Assembly: GCA_942159475.1 (NCBI GenBank)
Contig: OW804100.1
Location: 6,526,127 to 6,590,126 of the forward strand
Length of the DNA stretch: 64,000 nt
Direction of reading: 5' to 3'
DNA from: Sthenelais limicola
Taxonomy: Eukaryota > Annelida > Polychaeta > Phyllodocida > Sigalionidae
Shown in pieces: positions 51,473 through 62,594 of the stretch (position 1 is its first letter; every line of letters begins with the position of its first letter). The notes below the pieces were generated by a model. The model worked only from the letters and a program-made list of their open reading frames with translations, did no database searches and had not been told where the DNA came from. Made by a program: the position numbers and the translations under genes.

Positions 51473-54342
51473 AAGATTTCAAAAAACTCAAGGGATTAAA
51501 ATTCATATCATGGAATATAAGGAGCATGTCTCACAAGTTAGATCAAATAAAACAACTTATGAAAGATGCAACCCCACAGGTCATTTCTCTTCAAGAAACC
51601 TGGCTAAATAAACAAACAAAAGATGGGGAAATAGAAATAAATGACTACAAGATGGTGAGATTTGATAGGAAGATTAAAAGAAGAGGAGGTGGATTGACCA
51701 CGTATGTACACAAATCCCTTGAAGTTAGTGTAGGGGACCTAGATTGTCTGCAGGTGTCCAATAAAAATATAGAGGTACAGGTTATGAAGATCACTAAAAG
51801 ATTTATGAAAACTAAAATTCTTTTCAATGTTTATAAGCCACCTCAGGCTTCCATGGTTGATACTCTAGCTGAATTAGAAAGGGCTCTAAACTCGGTTGAC
51901 TCTACAAACGATGTCGTTGTTCTTGGAGATTTCAACTATGATTCAGATATAATAGAGTCGGGTAAAACAAAACAAGCGGATAGATTTAATACTCTACTGG
52001 GTAAATACAATCTTCAACAAGCGGTCAAAGTCCACTCTAGAATTAGTAAAAAATCAAAATCCAAAATAGATCATATATATACAAATCTAGAAAATATTAA
52101 CGAGAGTGGAGCAATAAATTATAATCTTAGCGATCATCTTCCAGTATTCTTACAAGTAAAAAAAGAGAGGAACAAGTATACCCAAGCGACATTTGAAGCT
52201 AGGAATACAAAAAACCTCGACATAAAAATACTTCAAGAGATACTGAAAGACCTGGACTGGACAGATTTCTATTCAGCCAGGGAAGTTAACAGGGCATGGG
52301 AAATATTGTATTCAAAAATCGAGTTTTACCTCGACAGGATGTGCCCCATAAAGCAATTTAAGAATGTAAATAGGACTCCTGATTGGTATTCAAAAGAAAT
52401 TATAGACATGACAAAAAGTAGGGACAAAGCGTATACGAAAGCCAAAAAGACGGGTCTAGAGGTAGACTGGGAAGAAGCTAGGAGACAAAGATGTAGGACA
52501 AATGAAGAAGTAAGGAAATCTAAGGGCAATTATTTAAAAGACCAGATAGAGGCATCCAGATCGGAACCTCACAAATTCTGGGAAATCATTAAACCTATTC
52601 TTTCAAGGGACAAGTGTAAAAATAAAAACGAGGAAATAACGGTATCTACAGAGAAGGGGGACAAGCTCACTGGGCTATCTGCAGCGGAAGAATTTAATAG
52701 GTATTTTGTGGGAGTGGGACCTGAACTAGCAAACAAAATAGAGAGGGGCAAAACAATAAGAGTTGACGAAGTGATGGACAAGGTAGATAGTAAATTTGAA
52801 TTTAATGGCATAACAAGTGCCGCTGTAGAATTAGCGTTAGTTAAAGTTGGAAATTATAAAGCCTCTGGGCTAAAATTTATGCCTACGAGGATACTCAAAC
52901 CTTGTATGAAAGTTTTAAGCAGCCAATTTGCTTATTTATTTAACCTATCACTTCAGACAGAAACAGTACCATTGGACTTTAAATCTGCAATAGTTACTCC
53001 ATTATACAAAGAAGGGGCCAAAAATAACACAGGTAATTACCGGCCGATATCATGTATTAGCCTTCCAGCAAAGATCTTAGAAAGTTGTGTACAGAGTCAG
53101 CTAGCGTCTTACGTAGAAGGTAATAAGTTATTGTGTGACGCTCAATATGGTTTTCGAAGCGGAAGGTCAATCAATGACGCATTGGACCACCTATTTTCAT
53201 ACACTTATCAAAATTTAAATAATAAAAATTCAACTGATTTAATATTTTTAGATTTCAAAAAAGCTTTTGATACCGTTAATCATGATATTTTAATAGATAA
53301 ACTTAAGAAATTCGGATTACAAAACGGCCCATTAAACTGGTTCAAAAATAACTTACAAGATAGGTCCCAATGCGTAACATTGGATGGTAGTCTCTCTTCA
53401 CTACAAAAGGTTAGTTGCGGTGTTCCACAAGGAACTGCCTTGGGACCGCTACTTTTTATACTGTATGTAAACGATCTACATAAGGTTGTTAAGAATTGTC
53501 AAATTCAGCATTTCGCTGACGACACTGTTATCTATGAAAAAAGGGGAAAAAATACAGGGACGAATAGGGAATTACAAACAGACCTAGATAATATTGTCAA
53601 TTGGTGTGCAGTAAATAAGATATCTTTGAACATTAAAAAATGTAAATATTTGACTGTTAGCTTAAGACCAGAGAAAACTAATGTAAAGTCTTATAAGATA
53701 GACCAATATACTCTTGAGGAGGTTGGGTACTATAAGTTTCTGGGAGTTGAGATTGACAGCCAACTAAATTTCAAAACTTTTATGGAGAGAAAGATTCATG
53801 CCATACGAACAAAACTAAAGTCACTGTCAAAACTTTACAGAGTATGTGACACCAAAACGTTAATGTTATTATATAAGGCTACTATATTACCGCACATAGA
53901 CTACGGGGATATATTCTATCAGTGCACCCCCCAACGGTATTTAGACAGACTTCAGTCTCTGCAAAACACAGCGATAAAAATTGCACTCAAACTCCCTAGG
54001 TATACGAGCACCAAGGAAATACATATAAAAACTGAGATGCCCTCGCTTAATACTAGGAGGCAAGGCCACATCCTAGAATTAGCATTCAGGAGGTCCCTGG
54101 ATAAGGAATATGTGGACGATAGGCAAATAAATTTGAGAGGTTTAAGTACAGGCAAAAAGCTGAAAGTTCCAATACCAAAATGTGAAAGCTACAAAAAATC
54201 ATATATATATAAAATGCCTTTATTGTGGAACGACCTACCACAACAACCTAGAGATATAAAGACAAGAGAAGCATTTAGAAAGTGGTTAAAAAATGTATAT
54301 CCTAAGGAGAACGACGGTTTTCTTAAATCTGAGGAGGTTTAA
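51457..54342 (+). CDS. LINE ORF2: endonuclease - reverse transcriptase
   Basis: 961 residues, uninterrupted. Endonuclease: FISWNIRSMSHKLDQIKQLM, LQETWL, LGDFNYD, SDHLPVFLQV. Reverse transcriptase: YRPISCISLPAKILE, LDFKKAFDTVNHDIL, GVPQGTALGPLLFILYVNDL and FADDTVIYEK near residue 685. C-terminal LPHIDYGDIFYQC and LQNTAIKIALKLPR. Clearly related to the ORF2 at 21488-24403 but different at roughly half of positions, so it is a different family of the same clade. All catalytic motifs are present. Confidence 0.92.
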   Translation: MEYSVEDFKKLKGLKFISWNIRSMSHKLDQIKQLMKDATPQVISLQETWLNKQTKDGEIEINDYKMVRFDRKIKRRGGGLTTYVHKSLEVSVGDLDCLQVSNKNIEVQVMKITKRFMKTKILFNVYKPPQASMVDTLAELERALNSVDSTNDVVVLGDFNYDSDIIESGKTKQADRFNTLLGKYNLQQAVKVHSRISKKSKSKIDHIYTNLENINESGAINYNLSDHLPVFLQVKKERNKYTQATFEARNTKNLDIKILQEILKDLDWTDFYSAREVNRAWEILYSKIEFYLDRMCPIKQFKNVNRTPDWYSKEIIDMTKSRDKAYTKAKKTGLEVDWEEARRQRCRTNEEVRKSKGNYLKDQIEASRSEPHKFWEIIKPILSRDKCKNKNEEITVSTEKGDKLTGLSAAEEFNRYFVGVGPELANKIERGKTIRVDEVMDKVDSKFEFNGITSAAVELALVKVGNYKASGLKFMPTRILKPCMKVLSSQFAYLFNLSLQTETVPLDFKSAIVTPLYKEGAKNNTGNYRPISCISLPAKILESCVQSQLASYVEGNKLLCDAQYGFRSGRSINDALDHLFSYTYQNLNNKNSTDLIFLDFKKAFDTVNHDILIDKLKKFGLQNGPLNWFKNNLQDRSQCVTLDGSLSSLQKVSCGVPQGTALGPLLFILYVNDLHKVVKNCQIQHFADDTVIYEKRGKNTGTNRELQTDLDNIVNWCAVNKISLNIKKCKYLTVSLRPEKTNVKSYKIDQYTLEEVGYYKFLGVEIDSQLNFKTFMERKIHAIRTKLKSLSKLYRVCDTKTLMLLYKATILPHIDYGDIFYQCTPQRYLDRLQSLQNTAIKIALKLPRYTSTKEIHIKTEMPSLNTRRQGHILELAFRRSLDKEYVDDRQINLRGLSTGKKLKVPIPKCESYKKSYIYKMPLLWNDLPQQPRDIKTREAFRKWLKNVYPKENDGFLKSEEV

Positions 54343-55232
54343 CCTGTAGTACACCTTTATAACGGGCATTTTGACTGCAATGAAATACTGTTTAAGTCAA
54401 CTATGACAATCTGACTATTATACGAATGTATGTTAGGGGGGAAGTAAGTAGGCACGTAAGACCTACCATAAAGACCGGTATATCGGTAAACAAATCAATG
54501 TAGGGAAAGGGGGACGGTATTACTATTTCTTGTTCATTGTTTATACAACCTTGTCTTATTGTCAGCTACGAATACTATAAAAATTGTTTGTTGTTCCAAC
54601 CAGTACAGGATAGGACAGTTCAAGATGGGATGACTTTGAATCACCTCATCTACTCACAAGAACCCTACCAGTATAGGACAGGATTCTTTTACACTATTTT
54701 TATTAATTGTTGTGGTAAATCTTGTTTACTTAGAATATCGACGAACCCAGTACAGGGCTAAAAATGAAGGTGCTTTAAGGTACCAAGGTAATTATATTTG
54801 TTAAACAAAAAATAGTTATTTTTCACTCAAAGTGATAGTCATGTCTTTATATCAACATCGACCTGGTTACTAAGATACAAGTCTGCTGTGTCAAGACCAT
54901 CCAAGAACACAAGCACAAGTTACGAAAAAGGTGATAGACAATAATAAATTTATTAAAAATGAAACTGAGGCGATTTCAACAACCCTCAAAACAAGACGAA
55001 CAATAATAATCATCACCGCGGAAAGGACAAACCAAAGACAATTCGTTTAAAATAACACAGAGACACATAATTTTTCTTCAACGCTATAAAATAGCTGTGA
55101 TACTACATTGTAATTTTAATTGTTTATTTGAGGGTTACCAGGAAGATCTCCATTGGAGAGGGATAAATGGCCCTTTTCTTTATTGTCATTGTATATGCTG
55201 ATATGGAATAAAAGTTGTATAATAATAATAAT
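54343..55232 (+). other. 3' UTR of the LINE
   Basis: 890 AT-rich bases without a gene, ending GGAATAAAAGTTGTA followed by TAA repeats. Confidence 0.6.
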
Positions 55233-55238
55233 AATAAG

Positions 55239-55996
55239 AACTGGTTTCCAATTTCACAAATTGCAACCATTACTGGAACTCTTGTGGACTTATGCAAAGA
55301 TGTTGATTATGGTCTGGCCCACTACAAGACTGTTGAACGCAGCAACATTTGGGCGCTGATTAGAAACAATTGGGACTTTAGTTGACACATGAGGGTGTCA
55401 AAAGTGGCCAAAGCAGGGTTGTGGCGGTGGATGAACAACATTTCCAATAGCGTTTGTGATATCCGCCCTATTTCTCCTGACATTGAACTGTTTTGTGCCA
55501 CCTCCTTAGATGGTTGGGGCGTGTTCTGCCCTCATGGGAGAACTGGTCAAAGGTGGCTGGAGCATGAGTTGGATCTGCACATTAACGTTCTTGAATTAAA
55601 AGCGGTGTTTTGGGCCCTTTTGTAGTTTTATACGCAACAGACACTTCTTTCTTGATCAGGTCGGACAACACCACAGCTGTGGCCTACATTAACAAAATTG
55701 ATGTCTTGTGACAATGTGGCAAAGGGTATCTGGGAGTGGGCTGAGTTGGGGAATAACTGGCTCAGTTCTTCACATATTCCAGGTGTGGACAATGTTGATG
55801 CCGATTTTGAGAGTAGAAATTTTTCGGACAATAGGGAATGGAAAATTCATTCTTCTGTCTTCAAACAAATTGTTAAGAGGTTTGGCTCACCAGATGTGGA
55901 TCTTTTCGCCTCAAGGGCGAATCATCAGTTTAAGCCTTACTATAGTTGGTTCCCTGATCCAGGGGCCCTATATGTAGATGCATTTACAGTAGATTG
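55239..55996 (+). pseudogene. DIRS RNase H and methylase-like fragment
   Basis: Continues the RT after the LINE: NWFPISQIATITGTLVDLC, a stop at 55382-55384, then IELFCATSLDGWGVFCPHG and LDLHINVLELKAVFWALL of RNase H. After another break the frame at 55698-55997 reads NNWLSSSHIPGVDNVDADF and DVDLFASRANHQFKPYYSWF, typical of the region between RNase H and the recombinase in DIRS elements. Confidence 0.82.
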
Positions 55997-56047
55997 AGCT
56001 CAATTTAATGTACCATTTTTTCCCCCTCCATTCAGTCAAGTCGGGAG

Positions 56048-57000
56048 GTGTCTAAGGAAACTGAGAGAAGACAAAGCAAGAGGAGTGCTTGTCGCACCAA
56101 GGTGGCCTGGGCAGGCATGGTTCTGTACTCTTCAGTACCAAGCAAACGAAGTTCTAGTGTTTCCAGAGGGGGAAAACCTAGTTCCTCTCTTCAAGGAACA
56201 ACAAAGAAAAATGTCATCGTGCCCCTTGGTCATGGGAAACTTTTAATTGATAAAGTCAATACGTTAAATTTTTCAAGGGGAATAAGGATGTTGTATCTCA
56301 GTTCCTGGCGCCCCAAGACAAGAGCGTCCTAGGAGACCTACTACAAAAAGTGGAAAGTTTTTTCTTTTATTAGGAGCAAACTGTTCCTCACCACTGACTT
56401 AAACTTAGGTTTAGAATTTCTTGTTTAACTGTTTGATATGGGTGCCGCCGTCAGCTCTGTTAACATGGCCAGATGTGCCCTCTCAGCCATTATGGACAAT
56501 ATTGCATGGCAACCCATCTTTTGGAGCACACCCAGTAATGACAGGGATGTTCAACAAGAGGCCATCAAACTCACGCTATTGTCAGATGTGGGACCCAGAT
56601 GTTGTTTTGGTGTATTTTAGGGAACAATTCCCTCACTCCCAACTGCTCACGTTTTAGATTACGATCTTAGTCTCTTTAATCTCTTGTCAGAGTCCAGACT
56701 ATTACTAATATTCAAATTGAGGATGTGTATTCAACATCAGATGGGCACAATATGTGCTACTCCAAACTGCTTAAACATTCAAGGATGGAAAAATCTTTAG
56801 GGATACTTAAGTTGGATCATTTTAAGGAAGATAAGAGGATTTGTGTAGCTAACTGCCTGAGGGACTACTTGCTGAGAACCAAAGGTTTGAGGGAAATGGA
56901 TGCGGACAGAAACCTTGGTGGTCTGATTTTGAGCTTTATGGGGCCCTACAAGCCTGTGGGGTCTCAGACAATAGCACATTACATAAGGTATGCACCGTCC
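56048..57000 (+). pseudogene. DIRS tyrosine recombinase fragment, catalytic end missing
   Basis: 56048-56332 is the N-terminal part (VPLGHGKLLIDKVNTLNF, YLSSWRPKTRAS) and 56725-57000 the middle (STSDGHNMCYSKLLKHSRME, GPYKPVGSQTIAHYIR). The reading ends just before the HxxR and Tyr blocks, so the catalytic C terminus is gone. Several stops lie between the pieces. Confidence 0.82.
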
Positions 57001-57244
57001 CCTATAATGTGCCTAACAGTTAAGACCCCATATAATGAAGCAAAATAAAAAATAAATATGAATCAATGAAATCGAAAATTAAATAAATGTAAATGCAATT
57101 CTATTTAGGCCCACATTTTAAGGCCCCAAATCTTAAGAGCGAAATGATATATTTATATTTAATGTTCTTAACTGGTACAAGCACACCCATTCACTGTCAC
57201 TCATCCGTTTCGTGACCATATTTATCTGTAAGTCAAGTAATCAA

Positions 57245-58212
57245 GTAATAATTTATTTGCACTGGTCAAATCAATAAGGCCCCCCAAAAGAATTAGTGTG
57301 TTTTTCCGATTTACACCCCCCGCCCCTACCTAGAAAAACCTTCCCCTACCTAAAAGATTTTTTAACCATGCCCATACAGAAAAGATGGCCCAGTGACCAG
57401 GTCTAAGGGGACACACAATGACCAGGCCATGTGACGTTAATGCACATACAATGACTAGTGGGAAAATTTCACATGTAAATGAGCTAATGCACGCATCATG
57501 TGAGATTAATGCATATGTTATGCACAGGTTAAGTACACAAGTTGTTGCACCACTCTCAACCTGAGCCATTTCCTACTTCAATATCACTTCTGTAATACTG
57601 GCCTGGTTGTCCTCTGCCTTAATTGTCTCTTAGGCTTGACCTTTAAATGTCGTCCAAACAGAGTGAGCAGCAGAAAACTGTGTAAAAATCCAAAGTGAGT
57701 CAGTTCAATTCAGAGTAAGTTCCTATGGTTCTATGATGTCGTACATCCAACTGCCAACTGCCAACTATTTGAAATGGTAGTCTGACCTATATGACCTTCC
57801 CTTTCCTCTTTCACTGGCACTGGTAAAATCCACATCTAATGATCATGTTATAGAATTTTATCTATAGAAGTTCAATGCACACCAAATGCTCAGCTTTGGA
57901 ATTAGTTTATGTTCAATGACCATATAATGAACATGTCCTGTCAATGCACATACAATGGCCAGGTTATGAAATTTGGCATGTGTTGATGCTGTTGAAGGGT
58001 TTTCAATGGCAATGTAATGCACACATGCAATGGCCAGACGAAACCTGGTCATTAGTTCCTTTTATGAGCATTATATGTGGATTAACTTTTCATTTCTGTA
58101 TGCATAGTTGATTTTTTTTTTACCATACCTTAGTTTTTTTCCTTTTTTCCCCCTAAATTGAAAAAAATATCCCTCTCCACCACTCTATTAACACCCCACC
58201 TATTGGCTAACG
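57245..58212 (+). repeat. GGTCAAATCAATAA repeat, copy split by another insertion
   Basis: The first part is at 57245-57360 (TTTGCACTGGTCAAATCAAT onward) and the last part at 58135-58212 (CCCTAAATTGAAAA to CACCTATTGGCTAACGC). Between them, 57361-58134 is foreign: it contains several degenerate AATGCACATACAATGNCCAG units and no ORF. Confidence 0.6.
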
Positions 58213-58505
58213 CTCCTATTACTTAGCATTTTTTGCCATAGACTGTCAATGATTATCAATTATTGTATTGATTATCGAATGGAGCTAGAGTAGATAAGAT
58301 AAGAGTAGATAATAATGAAATTGATAGCTATGTAGGATGTGAGGATTTCCATTTTTCCATTCACAATTGAAAAATTAATTATCACTCCCTTTAAGATTTA
58401 GACTTCTGGGAAAAATACATGAAATGTTCTTTACAAATGAACTTGAATCTATCCGTTACATAAAATTGGCCACTTTGAACTATTCTATTTTTATTTCTTT
58501 TTCAG

Positions 58506-58630
58506 ATTACGCATTCGCTAAGAGGTACAAAATAGATGATAAAGTTCACTACCTGGTGCTCACAGACATAACTGGCAGCAGATCCTACACCACGTGCCTC
58601 ACTATGTATAGGCCTTTCATTATAGAAAAG
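58506..58630 (+). CDS. DENND3: DENND3-like gene, exon 3 (u-DENN)
   Basis: Acceptor TTTCTTTTTCAG ends at 58505 and donor AAG/GTGGGT follows 58630. 125 bases complete the split codon of exon 2 and end in phase 0. The residues include KVHYLVLTDITGSRSYTTC and LTMYRP, the most conserved u-DENN strand pair (F/HxLVLTD.xGxRxYGxxxxxYRP in the family). This exon identifies the gene as a DENN protein with high certainty. Confidence 0.9.
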
Positions 58631-59377
58631 GTGGGTTTGTATCAGATGTAACTTTTGTTCAGGTAATGGATGAATGTTGGGATGGTAAACTCTTCCGCCT
58701 CTCCCATATGGTCCCGGGGTTTCAATAACTCATTAAGGATGGCTGGGTGGGGTGGGTGGTTCTGAAAAAGGTTTTCTTTAATCTGTACTGAACATTTATT
58801 AAGAGAAATAATCTCTTTCATTCCATCAAAAAGTTGTTATAGAATAGTGAATATTTTAAAAACTAAAGTATTATTATGACACTCGCCTCCCAGTAGGAGA
58901 TTTTCTACTTTTTGTTTAGTTCCTTTCATCCCCATCCAAAAGTCATTTGGAGGATTTCACTCTACAGGGCTTCATAAAAGAAACAACCACATATGTTTAT
59001 ACTCCCGCTACCCCCTTTCTCCCTCTCCCTCTCCCCTCTCGCCCCCTAACCAGTACAAACAAATAAAAGAGATGGTTTAGTAAGAAAGAAAACATCCTTA
59101 TAGATGTATAGTGATCAGCTCACAGAATAATGTACACTTATGAATCAAACATAGGCCTACGAATGTTCAGGTAGATCATGAGAAATTCTCTTGGAATAAG
59201 TTGATAATTTATATTTATATAAATCCTCACTGCAGTCTCTCTTCCGTTTCGGCCTATATTTTGTTAGGAGAAGCATTAAGCCATCGCCCATGCGTTTCTG
59301 CCATTCAGGCACATATTCTTGAACCATCATTTCCTTGTTTTTGTAATGATACACAAAATGTCTCTAATTACTGTTAG
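58631..59377 (+). other. Intron 3 of the DENND3-like gene
   Basis: 747 bases, GTGGGT to ATTACTGTTAG. It includes a short pyrimidine-rich stretch near 59010-59045; nothing else is recognised. Confidence 0.75.
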
Positions 59378-59547
59378 GATGAAGAAACCTCTAAAGCAGC
59401 CAACACACCAACGTGGACGTGTTCACTATGGCCCAAGAATACCATACCTGACCTGGAAGAAGGTCAATTATTAGGCTACCTACCGGCCTGTCTAGTCCTT
59501 GTATCCAAATACCCATACTTCACCATTATGAAGGACTGTCTCTCAAG
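59378..59547 (+). CDS. DENND3: DENND3-like gene, exon 4 (u-DENN end)
   Basis: Acceptor ACTGTTAG, donor TCAAG/GTGAGG. 170 bases, phase 0 to phase 2. A variable lead (DEETSKAANTPTWTCSLWP) is followed by YLPACLVLVSKYPYFTIMKD and CLSR, matching the u-DENN block PxxLCLLSRYPFF...L. The KDCLS ending is particularly like DENND3. Confidence 0.88.
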
Positions 59548-60160
59548 GTGAGGACCTATAGGATCCATATAATAAACTATTTCTGACTCAACGAAGCAAA
59601 TTATGTGGACCTGCATAGATGAAATTTGTGCGCCTACTTATTACCAAATGGCAATCTCCTCACAAGCCTAACACACGGCAATTGAATTGATCCAATATTA
59701 GGCCTAGGCCATTAACTTTAAATATCAGCATTTTTTCAGGATAAAGGGGTTAACTTTAGAGACATGTCAGGTAATTTGTGAATCTCGCCACGCAAACGAG
59801 ATTTCCTGGACGAGAGGCGACCAAAAACCGCCTTGAGAAAGGCGGTGCGCAGCAGGCATATTTCGAATCCTTCTGTCGCCCCGGGCCTTCACAGCCACGG
59901 CTCAATACCTTCCACATCTCAACCTGGCCGCGTCGTTTTCCTAGTAAACATACCGATAGCCGACATCCTTACCCAGAAATCGCAAAGATGGGATGTCCTC
60001 TGCAAGTTTTGTCCGAAGAAATAATCAATCTACGCTGTAAAATAGATTTTCGATATTTCTATACTAATCCTATGGGGATACGTTGGGACTGCCGACCGCC
60101 ATTTGCGCCACCCCGTTGGAGCCCTATAGGCACCCAGGCCAGGCCTAGCCAGTGAGCGTG

Positions 60161-60192
60161 CTCCCCGCACACACCACCGTGTGTGCGGGGAG
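60161..60192. other. Perfect GC-rich hairpin
   Basis: CTCCCCGCACACAC, loop CACC, and the exact complement GTGTGTGCGGGGAG: 14 base pairs with a 4-base loop. Confidence 0.9.
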
Positions 60193-61950
60193 GACGGGGC
60201 AGGAGAGGGGGGGGGGGGGGGCAGGGGATCATTCAACAATCTGTAAGGTAAACGTCAGTCACAAGCACCTCATTTATCACAGGAAAAAACATATTATGGG
60301 CGGTTTGATACTTCTGGACTCCTGGTGGCCTCTGGACTCAGGGAGCACCGGGTCACATAGTCCACGCAGTCCACCGCTTTACTGGGCACCACATAAAAGC
60401 CTTTTACAGTCGGACGTTGCAAAGTACCTGACATACATGTAACTTTATGTCCTTAAAAAGTCTACGTTTTTTTAGAAAAGGGGTTAACTATAACTTTTTT
60501 TCTAGCTGAAAAGTCGGCATTTTCATGAAAAAAGGGGTACTTTTTCAGCTCAAAATCCGCGAAAAAGGGTCTTGTTTTCGGATAGGTGGTGTACGAGTGC
60601 GGGAACCTAGCTGGTTTAACTAGACCCAGACGCTAGTCTGGGCTGGTCACCTTTGCATGCATATAAAGAGGGCATGGATCCGGCATGGATGATGTGGGAA
60701 GTCGAAAATCAATGGTTACATGCAAAGTTGTTCACCTTTTAAATGTTGTTTCAAGCAATATTTCGCCGCAGTTTCCGTAATGTGCTGTTGAGTTTAAGTG
60801 TTGTTTTGGGCCATGCTACATTTTTGAATGGGCAAAACTTCCTCCGATTTTCCATCTGCCATCTTGCGCAGGAGTCATGTGCTAGTGGACAGTAACTAGC
60901 TACAACACTGCACACATGTTTTACCATTTTCACTGTCCATTAAGCGAATTGGCTGAGCCAGCTTAGATAGGCATGGCTTCATTCTGCCAACCTGTATGAC
61001 TGGGATAACATTCTAGGTTTTGCAATGTAGAGCCATACATTCAAATATAAATGGCGGCGATCTCATCGCTTCACTAGTGTTTTAGTCCCTAGTTTATTTA
61101 ATACTGGAGTATGAGCCACTTAGGATGACAGTAAAGTAAGTTTCATCGTTGAGGAAAGGTAGGCCATAATTTCGGGAGGCACTTTGTATGTGTATAGGAA
61201 CATATTAGAACACTAATATGGGCCATCTAAAGCTTGTTGTTGTAGAGTCGTATACAACGATGTACAACCCTACCTGTACGATAGGTTTGTACACTACGAC
61301 TAGCGGGGACCATGCTCTGTACAGTTCCGTTGACCCTTTTTGGAGGACGATCTATGTGGTTTGTGAAGTTATCTCGGGTGAAAATGTGATTTTGAAGCCC
61401 TTTTTAGTTGGGTTTTGTACAACTAGTTTTAGCCTTTTCTGGAACTACGTCATTGTATAAGTGTTAACTCAAAATATTCATCTCCAAAGCTAAAAATACA
61501 GAGGTAAGTCTGAGGCATGTCAGCTTGTGGGTTAATTATGATGAGTGGTAATTGCCGGAAGATTACTTGTGTTGATTATTCCAAATTTTAAATTAAAAAA
61601 ACAAAAAAAACATTCAATTCAATTTAGTATCTGATGATAAGTGCGACTTGACGAGAATAAAACACCTCAGCTCAGCAATTCGACCCAAGCTCATTGGCCC
61701 AACACTATTGGGGAAATCTGCAAATAATTTCCAAAAATCCCTACGTTCCCATATGTACACACACTTCAAACCTGTCCCAGTCTCAAGCTTATTGATTATA
61801 AGAGACATTTGACCCAAGATTTTAAGCTCTTACTCATATAATTACGCAGTTCCAGCATTACATGCTTACGCCTATGCCTATGCATAAGATTCGAAATCCG
61901 ACATCGGGCATCCGTCTCCGTGACGCCACACTCGGTGAGCTTCGTCTAAC

Positions 61951-62048
61951 ACGAGGCCCGTGTAATGACGTCATAGTCGCGGGGATTCCCCACCGGAACC
62001 CTACCCAGAATGAGGCCCATGTAATGACGTCATAGCAGCAGGGAATCC
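61951..62048. repeat. Direct duplication carrying CRE-like TGACGTCA sites
   Basis: Two copies of about 37 bases, 61 bases apart: GAGGCCCGTGTAATGACGTC... at 61951 and GAGGCCCATGTAATGACGTC... at 62012. Each includes the full palindrome TGACGTCA and a GGGRATTCC-like end. Confidence 0.85.
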
Positions 62049-62594
62049 ACATCGCCGTATCATGTGCATGATCGGCGATGGGATCCACACAATTAAAGCT
62101 AAAAAACGAAACGATTTGGATGCGTCATGAGACGCCATAGGAGGGAGGGAAGCAGGTAGGGTCTTGATAGTGTTAATCAACAAAAACAATCTATATTTAA
62201 TTTATGAATGTAAATAGCCCAAGACTACTCCTCATTCCCATCAAATTGTGACGATAGACCTATCTGGTGCCACGATACTCTCCTAGACCATCCTTTACAT
62301 GTAACTGACTGTTTCCCTTAGAAACACAAATTCGTTAAATTATACTAACTTATACTGACACCAGTCATCGTTTCCAAAAGCAAAAACAAGAAAAAAATAA
62401 TGTAAGTGTCACTGATTCTTGTATAATACATGTCAACAATTCTAACCAGGGCCCAGGGTCTGTCTGCACTCTGGGCCCTATAGTGTCCGAGGTTTCTGGG
62501 CCCTAGCGTTGTTGTGCCCCAGCGCATATACCCCAAGGTGGAGCTAGGGAGATAAGACACTTACAAGTTCATAACATGTTTATGTTTTATGCAG

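Larger units (their letters stand above)
50236..55232 (+). mobile_element. LINE inserted in the second DIRS copy
   Basis: 5.0 kb, flanked by AATAAG at 50230-50235 and 55233-55238 (6-bp target duplication), with a TAA-repeat tail at the 3' end. The DIRS protein reading resumes exactly after the second AATAAG. The 5' region holds short repeats, then a short ORF (51194-51472) and ORF2 (51457-54342). Confidence 0.88.
34823..57050 (+). mobile_element. Second DIRS-like element, split by nested insertions
   Basis: The left end (34826-34865) matches the 5' terminus of the first DIRS copy (GTCTGCCTCTCATCAGAGGG against GTCTGCCTTCCTATAGATGG, then CAGANCAGATGRGA). Gag-like coding lies at 35690-36190, reverse transcriptase at 49970-50235, RNase H and methylase-like at 55239-55996, and recombinase at 56048-57000. 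All are on the + strand in DIRS order. The retrovirus-like element (36744-49152) and a LINE (50236-55232) sit between parts. The 3' terminus with its internal complementary region is missing. That it is one element rather than two fragments is inferred from order and strand. Confidence 0.7.
31613..58505 (+). other. Intron 2 of the DENND3-like gene, about 26.9 kb
   Basis: Bounded by GTAACT and TTTCTTTTTCAG. Most of its length is transposons: a DIRS copy from 34823 to about 57050 with a retrovirus-like element and a LINE inside it. Without these it would be roughly 5-6 kb. 33000-34140 and 34330-34820 are unique AT-rich sequence without features. Confidence 0.75.
59548..62594 (+). other. Intron 4 of the DENND3-like gene
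   Basis: 3.05 kb, GTGAGG to TTTATGCAG. It holds a perfect hairpin (60161-60192), a G run near 60209, a duplicated CRE-like block (61951-62048) and a LINE-tail-like ATTCAATTCAATTTAGTA near 61613. Open frames at 59778-60155 and 61218-61460 have no recognisable domains. Confidence 0.7.

Noticed and set aside
59778..60155. 125-codon ORF in intron 4
   Set aside because: No recognisable domain, no splice context; overlaps GC-rich intronic DNA with hairpin potential.
60655..60680. TATAAAGAG near a TTTGCATGC motif as a host promoter
   Set aside because: It is inside an intron with no following exon or ORF; a lone TATA-like word is weak evidence.
61218..61460. 80-codon ORF in intron 4
   Set aside because: No domain, within an intron of the DENN gene, probably chance.
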